In this document: positions 1 through 5,764 of the stretch, one piece after another
Numbering within the stretch: position 1 is the first letter of the stretch
Layout: every line of letters starts with the position of its first letter
Source: Bilophila wadsworthia ATCC 49260
GTDB taxonomy: Bacteria; Desulfobacterota; Desulfovibrionia; Desulfovibrionales; Desulfovibrionaceae
Reading direction: 5' to 3'
Assembly: GCF_000701705.1 (NCBI RefSeq)
Contig: NZ_JNJP01000065.1
Span: forward strand, 1 to 20,700
Length of the DNA stretch: 20,700 nt
The notes under the pieces: generated by a model
Databases searched by the model: none
Seen by the model: the letters and a program-made list of their open reading frames with translations, nothing else
What the model was told of the DNA's origin: nothing
Made by a program: the position numbers and the translations under genes

Positions 1-56
1 GTGGGGGAAGGGAGGAGAGGGCTTTCTGCAGAAAGCCCTCTCCTCCCTTCCCCCAC
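1..56. repeat. 56-nt perfect palindrome, purine-rich arm, after napH
   Basis: Positions 1-28 are the exact reverse complement of 29-56. The left arm is purine-rich (GTGGGGGAAGGGAGG...) and the centre reads CTTTCTGCAGAAAG. It starts 4 nt past the napH stop codon, so in the nap mRNA it would form a very stable hairpin and probably ends or protects the transcript. It lacks a clear U-run, so it is not a classical intrinsic terminator. It belongs to the hairpin family seen at many gene ends in this window. It begins at the window edge and may extend further left. Confidence 0.85.
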
Positions 57-59
57 ATT

Positions 60-902
60 TCAATCCTTCTTCCCCAACGCCAAAGCGGCAGGGCCGCCGC
101 CGTGGACGCGGGAACAGGCGAGTACGCAGGCACCGCAGTTGGTGCATTCCAGCGGCGAGGCCGAGCGGGGATTTCGGGGATCAAGGCCGAGCGAGCAGGC
201 GCGGCGGCAGGCGGGTTCTCCTTTACAGGTACAATGGGACAGCGTGCGCCGCAGACGCGGGGCCACGGGCAGGCGGGCCATCAGCGCGAGCAGGACGGAC
301 TGCGGACAAACCCAGCGGCACCAGAGCCGTTCGCCCGTGACAAGCTCGACGGCGAGTACAGTAATCACGGGCAGAAACGGCACGGCAAAGAAGAGGAGAT
401 GCTCCAGAACGGTGTGGATTGTTTTGGAGGAGAGCGGAGCGGCGGCGGTCAGAAAGCCAAGGGACAGGCCGCCGGGCAGGGAAAGCTGGTTGAGCAGCGG
501 AAAGCCGAGCAGGGGCACAAGCGCCAGCCCGACAAGCGCGATCACGGCCCGGGACCAAAATCCGTACTTAAACGGTTTTTGGGGACGTCTGCCTCGGATG
601 GCGTGTACGAGTTCGGACAAGAACCCGAAAGGGCAGAACCATGAACAAAAGATGCGCCCAAGGCACAGGGCGACGGCGAGCACAACAAGCGCACCGGCTA
701 TCAAGCGCCAACCCGGAATGATGCCTGAAAGCCCTATCTGAACCGCGCCAAGAGGATCGGCAAACGGCAGCCCGAAAAAGTCGAAGGCGAACAGGCTGCC
801 CTTCATGCCCGTGAAACCATCCCGGTTGAGCCACGGGAGCGCGGCAAGAAGCAGCAGGACCGCAACTTGTACCAGACGCCGCAGCCGCAAAAGGCGGATC
901 AT
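60..902 (-). CDS. napH: NapH, membrane quinol dehydrogenase subunit with Fe-S clusters
   Basis: NapH is an inner-membrane polyferredoxin that, with NapG, passes electrons from quinol toward the periplasmic nitrate reductase. The 280-aa product has several hydrophobic segments, including one near residues 10-25. The two membrane-associated motifs of the family are visible: CSWFCP at about 86-91 and CRWVCP at about 195-200. A C-terminal part with two ferredoxin-like cysteine groups follows: an irregular C-x-C-x5-C-x3-C at about 224-236 and C-x2-C-x2-C-x3-C at 253-263. I chose the ATG at 902 because it overlaps the napG stop as ATGA and has a GGGAGG-type ribosome binding site; an in-frame start further upstream lies inside napG. 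It is the last gene of the nap operon and is followed at once by a 56-nt palindrome. The first C-terminal cysteine group does not have the usual spacing, so it may not hold a cubane cluster. Confidence 0.9.
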   Translation of the reverse strand: MIRLLRLRRLVQVAVLLLLAALPWLNRDGFTGMKGSLFAFDFFGLPFADPLGAVQIGLSGIIPGWRLIAGALVVLAVALCLGRIFCSWFCPFGFLSELVHAIRGRRPQKPFKYGFWSRAVIALVGLALVPLLGFPLLNQLSLPGGLSLGFLTAAAPLSSKTIHTVLEHLLFFAVPFLPVITVLAVELVTGERLWCRWVCPQSVLLALMARLPVAPRLRRTLSHCTCKGEPACRRACSLGLDPRNPRSASPLECTNCGACVLACSRVHGGGPAALALGKKD

Positions 903-1375
903 GCCTTCCCTCCCTTCTTTTGTACATCGGGAACCACGGCAACAGCGTTTTTCGGGCATACGTATACGCACATCCCGCACCCCACACAGCTCTCGCCCAC
1001 AGCGGGGACGTACCCCATGTCCAGCACCATGCCTTCACCGCGCAGGGGACAGCGATCGTAACAGGTCATGCACATGGTTCCGCTTTCGATCCAGTTAAGG
1101 CAACGATCCTTGAAGATCACGGCTCTGCCCATGTTCGCTTCTTTCATGGCGGCCACGGGCCGCAACGCTCCGCTGGGGCAGGCCGGGGGGCATTTCATGC
1201 ACAGCCAGCAAGGGATTTCGCTCGGCCTGATTTCCGGCGTGTGGCGTTCCGGCCCGAAGGTTTCCAGCATACGTACGCTTCCATAAGGGCAAGCCGCCGC
1301 GCATTGCCCGCAGTGGATGCAGGTTTTCAGAAAGGCGGATTCGGGCAAAGCCCCCGGCGGACGCAAGAAGCTCAC
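899..1375 (-). CDS. napG: NapG-like polyferredoxin, apparently without Tat leader
   Basis: This 158-aa protein carries cysteine groups for four [4Fe-4S] clusters: C19/C22/C25/C29, C56/C59/C62/C66, C92/C102/C105/C109 and C130/C133/C136/C140. The LRPPGAL segment just before the first group is typical of NapG. In the usual system NapG is an exported ferredoxin that works with NapH. I chose the GTG at 1375 because AGGAGG sits 6 nt upstream, directly after the napD stop. This start leaves no signal peptide: the protein begins a few residues before the conserved core, whereas enterobacterial NapG is about 230 aa with a twin-arginine leader. The in-frame extension to 1513 overlaps napD, has an RRR run but no hydrophobic stretch, and does not look like a leader. 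The gene lies 10 nt from napD and overlaps napH by 4 nt. The family call is firm; its side of the membrane is uncertain. Confidence 0.87.
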   Translation of the reverse strand: MSFLRPPGALPESAFLKTCIHCGQCAAACPYGSVRMLETFGPERHTPEIRPSEIPCWLCMKCPPACPSGALRPVAAMKEANMGRAVIFKDRCLNWIESGTMCMTCYDRCPLRGEGMVLDMGYVPAVGESCVGCGMCVYVCPKNAVAVVPDVQKKGGKA

Positions 1376-1385
1376 GTTCCGCCTC

Positions 1386-1709
1386 CTAATCCAGCGGGTT
1401 GGGCGTTTCTCCGAAACAGGCCGGGCCGCACTTGCGGGGCTTGTGCTCCGGGCAAGAGATGTACCCCTTGTTTTCCAATTCGTCCTCATAGCTGATGGAT
1501 ACGAGGCCGACATTCAGCACGCCGTCCCAACCACTGAGTGCGCCAAGAGCATCCTCAATATACGCCGCGTCGGTTTCCATTACGGCGGCCAGCATACCGG
1601 GCACGCCCGTCTCTTGCGTATCCGCCACATCCTTTGAAGCGCACAGCCGTTCGCGCACGGTTCCGTACGCTTCCGCCGTGGTCTGGATGGTGATGCCTGC
1701 TATTGCCAT
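1386..1709 (-). CDS. napD: NapD, Tat-signal chaperone for NapA
   Basis: NapD is a small cytoplasmic chaperone that binds the twin-arginine leader of NapA and delays export until the molybdenum cofactor is loaded. The 107-aa product starts MAIAGITIQT and has the NapD fold pattern: alternating strands with a VPGMLAAVMETD-like centre and a VLNVGLVSISYEDE strand. The ATG at 1709 has AAAGGA 7 nt upstream. The tail is unusual, with Cys86, Cys94 and Cys98 in a hydrophilic C-terminal extension. The reading frame stays open for about 480 nt upstream of the ATG, but that stretch does not resemble a protein and contains strong hairpins, so I treat it as non-coding. It is the first gene of the napDGH block and is separated from napA by 316 nt. 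Confidence 0.88.
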   Translation of the reverse strand: MAIAGITIQTTAEAYGTVRERLCASKDVADTQETGVPGMLAAVMETDAAYIEDALGALSGWDGVLNVGLVSISYEDELENKGYISCPEHKPRKCGPACFGETPNPLD

Positions 1710-2025
1710 AGAATATCCTTTGTGAAGCTTTTGGGTGAGGAGCGCACTCCTCACCTGCCTCTCTTTTTTTTCAACCCGTTGCCGGAACCACTTCATGTTC
1801 CGATGAGACGAATCAGAGGGGCCGTTCCCCGCTCCGCACAGTGGTGCGGGCAGCGTTTTCCCTCTAAGCGGACGGAGAGGAACCGGCTTTGTCGCTGAAG
1901 GAATGGAGAACAATGTCGGCACACGGGGCCAGCCACCTCTTCCCCTCCACTGGGAGGAGGGCCGTACCCGCCAGATCTGTTCTAGCCTGACGGGCACGGC
2001 ATAACGCTTCTCCGGAAAGCGCAGG
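1710..2025 (-). ncRNA. Structured napA-napD intercistronic region (candidate RNA element)
   Basis: This 316-nt gap breaks an otherwise tightly packed operon. Read on the minus (mRNA) strand it can fold into a series of hairpins. The first (1962-1999) lies 26 nt after the napA stop and has 13 pairs with a 12-nt loop. The next (1942-1959) has 7 pairs around a CAGT loop. Others are at 1830-1855 (6 bp plus 4 bp across a 2-nt bulge), 1784-1801 (5 bp) and 1734-1755 (9 bp, 4-nt loop, ending 25 nt before napD). In the first two, the positions that do not pair canonically are G-U on the minus strand but A-C on the plus strand, which favours an RNA structure in the nap transcript. Possible roles are processing and uneven expression of napCMA and napDGH, or a regulatory RNA. 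I could not match it to a named riboswitch. Confidence 0.45.
1734..1755 (-). other. Perfect 9-bp hairpin in the napD leader
   Basis: GGTGAGGAG and CTCCTCACC flank a 4-nt loop; the structure ends 25 nt upstream of the napD start codon. No T-run follows on the minus strand, so it is not a terminator for napA. It could mark an mRNA 5' end after cleavage or affect napD translation. On the plus strand a run of eight T follows after a few bases, but no plus-strand gene ends here. Confidence 0.55.
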
Positions 2026-4290
2026 TTACGCCTTCTTGATCCGTGCGGCGCAGATCTTGTACTCCGGCTCGCGGGACGCGGGGTCGGTGGCGTCGAGGAA
2101 CAGCTTGTTGACGAGCTTCTTCTTGTCGAAGAAAGGCACGGCAATGAGCCCCGGCTTGCAGGTGTCGTTGACATGCGCCGGCAGGGTAAGCGCATCGCGC
2201 CGCGTTTCCACGACGACCTGATCGCCGTTCTTGATGTTCAGCCGTGAGGCGTCCTCGGTGTTCACTTCCACAAACGCGGCGGGGTTGGCCTTGAGCAGTT
2301 CCGGGACCTTGCCGGTCATGGTCGCCGTGTGCCAGTGGTCGATGACGCGCATGGAGGTCAAGTAGAACGGATATTCCTGATCCGGCTCCTCGGCGGCGCC
2401 CTTGTAGGGGCGCATCCAGATGTTCGCCTTGCCGCTCGGGTTGCCGTAGAACCAGATCTTGTCGGGGTGATCCGCCGGAATGTTGGGATCTTCGCCGCGT
2501 ACATAGCGCAGGTTCGTGCCGGGGTGCGTCTCCGTGGGGCAGGGCCAGATAAGGCCGGACTCGCGCTTCATGCGTTCACGGGTCATGCCGCCGAAGTTGT
2601 AGGGGCCCTTCATGGACAGCCTGCGCCATTCGTCCCATACGTCGGCGGAGTTGCGGAAGTTCACCAGCTTGGGATCGACGCCCGCGCGCTTGGCGAATTC
2701 GATCAGCGTATTCACGGTGGGGCGGCAATCCGCCGGAGGTTCGACCGCCTTTTCGATGAGCGAATAGCGCCGCTCGCCGCAGCCGTACGTGCCGTCGCGT
2801 TCGCACCAGAACGCGGGCGGCAGGATGAGGTCGGCGTACTCAAGCGTCACCGCGTCGGGGAACGCTTCGATGACGGTGATGAACGTGTCCGGATTGGACA
2901 TGGCCTTGTGGACCTTGTTCAAGTTCGGCAACGTATGCGCGGGGTTGGTTTCGCAGATGATTATGGCCTTCACGTCGGCCTTGCCGAGGGCCTCGAACAG
3001 CGCGATGGTGTGATACCCCACATTGGGGGACATGGAATCCTGCGGGATGCCCCAGAATGCTTCCATCTGGTTGCGGTGGGCCTTGTTGGCGACCACGCGC
3101 CCGGCGGGGAGCAGATGGGAGAGCGAGCCCGTGTCGCGTACGCCGCCGCAGGCATTGGGCTGTCCGGTCAGGGAGAACGAGGTCGCGCCGGGGCGGCAGA
3201 TCTGCCCGGTGATAAGGTGCAGGTTGTGGATCAGGTTGTTGGCCCACACGCCGCGGATACGCTGGTTGATGCCCATGCACCACAGGGACATGGTCGCGGG
3301 GGATTCCGCGAACAGGCGCCCGGCTTCCCATACCTGCTGCTCGGGGATGTTGCAGAGCTTGGCTACCTTGTCCGGCGTATAGTCCTCAAGGAACGCCCGG
3401 TAGTCGTCAAAGGTGGCATCCTTGCCGTCATTGGTCTTGAATATTGCGTACTTGTTGTAGAAACGCGGATTGTCCAGCTCTTCGTGCAGAATGACCCACG
3501 CCATGCCGTTCATGAGGGCGAGGTCGGTCCCCGGACGGAAGGCTATGTGCAGGTCGGCGATGCGCGACGTGTTGGTCCGGCGCGGGTCGGCCACGATGAT
3601 CTTCACGCCGGGTTCGTTTTGCTTCCGGCGGGCGATACGGCGGAAGAGGACGGGGTGCGCTTCCGAAGTGTTGGAGCCGATGATGAAGAAGGCGGAGGCC
3701 CGGTCGATGTCGGCATAGGTGCCCATCGGTTCGTCCTTGCCGAACGTGGTCGTATAGCCGCCCACGGCGGAGGCCATGCACAGGCGCGGGTTGCCGTCCA
3801 CGTTGTTGGTCTTGAACCCGGCCTTGAAAATCTTGTTCGCCAGATAGGATTCCTCGGTCAGGCACTGGCCGGAGCCGTACCACGCCACGGCATCGGGGCC
3901 ATACGTATCAATGGTGGTGCGGAACTTCTTCGCCATGTGATCGAGGGCTTCGTCCCACGAAATCGGCTCAAGCCGGCCGCCCTTGGTGCGGCGGATCATG
4001 GGCTTGGTCACGCGGTCGGGCGAATTGAGCACCGGGATGAGGAGCGCGCCCTTGAGACAGAGGAAGCCCTGATTGTGGTTGTTGGGATCGCCCTTGATGG
4101 CGACGGCCTTGCCGTTTTTCACGCCGACCAGCACGCCGCAGCCGGTGCCGCAGTAACGGCAGACGCCCTTGACCCACTTTTCGGGGGTATTGGCTTCGGC
4201 GGCGCGGGCAACGCCCGCGGGTCCGGCCACAGCCGCCAGGGCGGCGCTCATGGCTGCGGAGCGGAGAAAATCACGTCGGGTCATTTGCAT
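2026..4290 (-). CDS. napA: NapA, periplasmic nitrate reductase catalytic subunit
   Basis: NapA is the molybdenum enzyme that reduces nitrate to nitrite in the periplasm. The 754-aa precursor starts with a Tat leader (TRRDFLRS at residues 4-11, then a hydrophobic stretch ending near ARAAE). The [4Fe-4S] ligands are C44, C47, C51 and C78, and the Mo-bis-MGD cysteine is C171 in NPRLCMASAV, matching Cys140 of the mature D. desulfuricans enzyme. The C-terminal MGD-binding segment (DHWHTATMTGKVPEL) is intact. Length and sequence fit the monomeric Desulfovibrio NapA closely. Two ATGs compete: the one at 4296 is only 1 nt from AGGAGG, while the one at 4290 is at a normal 7 nt, so I use 4290. The AGGAGG overlaps the napM stop codon. 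It is the third gene of the operon and is followed by a structured gap. Confidence 0.97.
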   Translation of the reverse strand: MQMTRRDFLRSAAMSAALAAVAGPAGVARAAEANTPEKWVKGVCRYCGTGCGVLVGVKNGKAVAIKGDPNNHNQGFLCLKGALLIPVLNSPDRVTKPMIRRTKGGRLEPISWDEALDHMAKKFRTTIDTYGPDAVAWYGSGQCLTEESYLANKIFKAGFKTNNVDGNPRLCMASAVGGYTTTFGKDEPMGTYADIDRASAFFIIGSNTSEAHPVLFRRIARRKQNEPGVKIIVADPRRTNTSRIADLHIAFRPGTDLALMNGMAWVILHEELDNPRFYNKYAIFKTNDGKDATFDDYRAFLEDYTPDKVAKLCNIPEQQVWEAGRLFAESPATMSLWCMGINQRIRGVWANNLIHNLHLITGQICRPGATSFSLTGQPNACGGVRDTGSLSHLLPAGRVVANKAHRNQMEAFWGIPQDSMSPNVGYHTIALFEALGKADVKAIIICETNPAHTLPNLNKVHKAMSNPDTFITVIEAFPDAVTLEYADLILPPAFWCERDGTYGCGERRYSLIEKAVEPPADCRPTVNTLIEFAKRAGVDPKLVNFRNSADVWDEWRRLSMKGPYNFGGMTRERMKRESGLIWPCPTETHPGTNLRYVRGEDPNIPADHPDKIWFYGNPSGKANIWMRPYKGAAEEPDQEYPFYLTSMRVIDHWHTATMTGKVPELLKANPAAFVEVNTEDASRLNIKNGDQVVVETRRDALTLPAHVNDTCKPGLIAVPFFDKKKLVNKLFLDATDPASREPEYKICAARIKKA

Positions 4291-4301
4291 TGTCATTCCT
4301 C

Positions 4302-4754
4302 CTATTCCAGCACCGTCTTGGTTGTGGCTTGGCGGTTTTCATACACCTTTCCGTGCATGGGCCGTGCGTGATAGGGATGGCAGGTGGAGCAGTCGTCGCG
4401 CTTGCCGTAGAGGGCGGTCATCTTGTCGATGGCGAGGCCGTGGCAGGCCGCGCAGACTTCCACGCCGGGGACGCGCTTGAACGGGACAGCGCCCTTGCCG
4501 TCCGGCTGGCCGTGGCAGACCTGACAGCGGACCAGCGTGACGCCGTGCTTGCTTTCATACCAGTCCTGCGCAACCTGCGGCGTCACCTTGAGGTGGCAGC
4601 CGTAACAGTCGCCGATCATGTCGGCGTCCAGATGCTTCGCGGCTTCGCAGCGCGTCCCGGTGAAGGCGTTCTGGATGTAGGCGAAGAACCCGATCACCAG
4701 CAGGATCACTGCGGCTAACGCGATGATAAGAGGCTTTTTCAGCAGTCTGGCCAT
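4302..4754 (-). CDS. napM: NapM, membrane-anchored tetraheme cytochrome c
   Basis: NapM is the tetraheme cytochrome described for the Desulfovibrio nap cluster, where NapB is absent; it is the likely electron carrier between NapC and NapA. The 150-aa product has an N-terminal membrane anchor at about residues 8-27 and four CxxCH heme motifs: CYGCH at 50, CQVCH at 77, CAACH at 101 and CSTCH at 122. One further cysteine, C36, lies just after the anchor. The ATG at 4754 overlaps the napC stop as TAATG and has AAGGAGG upstream. A longer in-frame extension runs back inside napC and is not supported. The napA ribosome binding site overlaps its stop codon, so the two are likely translationally coupled. 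Confidence 0.93.
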   Translation of the reverse strand: MARLLKKPLIIALAAVILLVIGFFAYIQNAFTGTRCEAAKHLDADMIGDCYGCHLKVTPQVAQDWYESKHGVTLVRCQVCHGQPDGKGAVPFKRVPGVEVCAACHGLAIDKMTALYGKRDDCSTCHPYHARPMHGKVYENRQATTKTVLE

Positions 4755-5341
4755 TACCTGACCTCCTTGAAGGTGAGCTTGCTGGCGAATGCGGCGTTGG
4801 CGTCGTAATGGCGGTCCTCGGGCGGCAGGTGCGCGATGTTGCGGTGGCACCCGGCGCAGCCGCTGCGGGACGATCCGTTCTTGTCCAGATAGTTGTCGTG
4901 GGCGAGGCGTCCGTATTCGGAAATCGCCCCATCGTTCTTGGCGTTGCGGTACAGATCCTCATGGCAGGCGCGGCAGTTGGCGTCATCCATGAAACGCCGC
5001 GCCTCCGGCTGGATTTCCCTCCGGTTGAGCGTCACGCTGCCGCCCGTTGTGGCGTGTACCCACAAGTCTTTGGTCCCCAGCCACGTTTTGGCCGACAGCA
5101 TACGGACGATGTTGGTGCTCGGAATGTGGCATTGCACGCATTCGATGGCGTTGCCCCTCGCATCCTGCGCGTGGGGGGAAAGCGCCAACTCCTGCTGATG
5201 CACCCGCATTTCGTGACAGGACAGACAGAACGACGTCGATGAGGTGACATGCACCCCTATCGCCGTGCCTGCCAGCACGAGCACAACAAGTACCGTTGCC
5301 GCGATCCAGACTTTCATGGAGCGAAAGAACATACGATTCAT
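4754..5341 (-). CDS. napC: NapC/NrfH-family tetraheme quinol dehydrogenase
   Basis: NapC oxidises membrane quinol and delivers electrons to periplasmic partners, here probably NapM and then NapA. The product (195 aa from this start) has one N-terminal transmembrane helix at about 11-31 and four CxxCH motifs: CLSCH at 39, CVQCH at 68, CRACH at 123 and CAGCH at 162. This is the normal NapC/NrfH layout. The start is uncertain. I use the ATG at 5341 (MNRMFF), 37 nt below the expected start of transcription from the sigma-54 promoter, although its upstream GAACGGG is a poor ribosome binding site. The frame could also begin at a GTG or TTG 10-15 codons upstream. It is the first gene of the operon. 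Confidence 0.9.
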   Translation of the reverse strand: MNRMFFRSMKVWIAATVLVVLVLAGTAIGVHVTSSTSFCLSCHEMRVHQQELALSPHAQDARGNAIECVQCHIPSTNIVRMLSAKTWLGTKDLWVHATTGGSVTLNRREIQPEARRFMDDANCRACHEDLYRNAKNDGAISEYGRLAHDNYLDKNGSSRSGCAGCHRNIAHLPPEDRHYDANAAFASKLTFKEVR

Positions 5342-5388
5342 CCCGTTCGCGGTTATAGTGCTTTTTTTCACACCATTGTCACGCAAAC

Positions 5389-5404
5389 AGCAAAAAAGGT
5401 GCCA
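5389..5404 (-). promoter_or_regulatory. Sigma-54 (-24/-12) promoter of the nap operon
   Basis: The minus strand reads TGGCAC, five bases (CTTTT), then TTGCT. This matches the sigma-54 consensus TGGCAC-N5-TTGC(A/T) at every defined position, including the GG and GC dinucleotides at correct spacing. Transcription would begin near 5378, leaving a leader of about 37 nt before the ATG at 5341. Sigma-54 promoters need an enhancer-binding activator, and a strong candidate site lies upstream at 5466-5504. Confidence 0.85.
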
Positions 5405-5465
5405 TTTGGGCCTGAGTCTAACTGCCCGGAATCATGTCGGCGGGGATCCGCGCACTGGGATAGTG

Positions 5466-5504
5466 AGTCATCTTTTTCTGACTAATTGTCATGAAAAGAT
5501 GACT
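5466..5504. promoter_or_regulatory. 39-bp near-palindrome, likely activator site for nap
   Basis: The outer arms AGTCATCTTTT and AAAAGATGACT are exact reverse complements, 11 bp each. An inner pair, TGAC and GTCA, shares the same centre at 5485. Overall 16 of 19 symmetric positions match. The centre lies about 107 bp upstream of the predicted nap transcription start, the usual place for the upstream activating site of a sigma-54 enhancer-binding protein. The inner TGAC-N5-GTCA also recalls Crp/Fnr-type half sites, but the spacing does not fit FNR. The regulator is unknown and not encoded in the window. Confidence 0.65.
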
Positions 5505-5533
5505 TGCCTGATTTTTCGGACAATAAGGGAGAA

Positions 5534-5561
5534 GCGGCTCCCCCCGTAAGGTGGGAGCCGC
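5534..5561 (-). terminator. Possible terminator of the exporter unit
   Basis: GCGGCTCCC and GGGAGCCGC form a 9-bp GC-rich stem around a 10-nt loop. On the minus strand it is followed by a mixed pyrimidine stretch (TTCTCCCTTATTG), a weak tail. It would separate the upstream minus-strand unit from the nap promoter. It could also be a structural element with no terminator role. Confidence 0.45.
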
Positions 5562-5664
5562 CTGCCGCAAGTAGTACATGGCCGAACGGATAGATCGTGT
5601 ATTTCTAGACTGTTGAGAAGTAGATCGCTACGCAGGATCCGGCGAAAACAGGGAATGTACGGGG

Positions 5665-5760
5665 GAGGGATTCGATAAGGCTGAATGCCTTGGGAAGGAG
5701 AGGATGGGGTTTGGGGAGGGAGGGGAACCTTTCTGAAGAAAGGTTCCCCTCCCTCCCCAA
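5665..5760 (+). repeat. Gene-end hairpin repeat with GGGATTCGATAA module
   Basis: Positions 5711-5734 and 5737-5760 are perfect 24-bp arms around GA (left arm TTGGGGAGGG..., centre CTTTCTGAAGAAAG). It starts 4 nt past the stop of the minus-strand exporter gene. On the far side are TGGGGT, a spacer, a small stem (AAGGC/GCCTT at 5677-5691) and GAGGGATTCGATAA at 5665-5678. The same arrangement recurs at 9886, 15393 and 20633. Confidence 0.85.
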
Positions 5761-5764
5761 TCTA

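Larger units (their letters stand above)
5342..5764. other. Intergenic region between napC and the exporter gene
   Basis: This 423-nt gap holds, from the napC side, the sigma-54 promoter, the 39-bp palindrome, a 9-bp hairpin (5534-5561) and the long purine hairpin with its conserved tail (5665-5760). Between 5562 and 5664 I see no convincing gene; the ATG at 5578 opens only 12 codons. Confidence 0.6.

Noticed and set aside
1830..1870. A cobalamin-riboswitch-like string on the minus strand (AGGGAA...GCTGCCCGCACCACTGTG)
   Set aside because: The P4 segment between AGGGAA and GCTGCC is missing, and I find no GCCACTG or B12-box sequence downstream. The resemblance is too partial to call.
1710..2195. 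N-terminal extension of NapD through the napA-napD gap
   Set aside because: The frame is open, but the translation is Arg/Pro/Ser-rich with no NapD similarity, runs into napA, and lies over strong hairpins. The ATG at 1709 has a ribosome binding site and the normal NapD start.
2329..4371. A 680-codon open frame on the plus strand opposite napA
   Set aside because: It is antisense to a fully supported NapA and has the His/Gly/Ala/Val-rich look of a GC-rich shadow frame; no domain is recognisable.
5479..5491. FNR or HcpR box at the centre of the nap palindrome
   Set aside because: TGAC and GTCA are separated by 5 bases, not the 4 expected for FNR-type sites, and the symmetry extends well beyond a Crp/Fnr site. 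I kept it as an activator site of unknown type.
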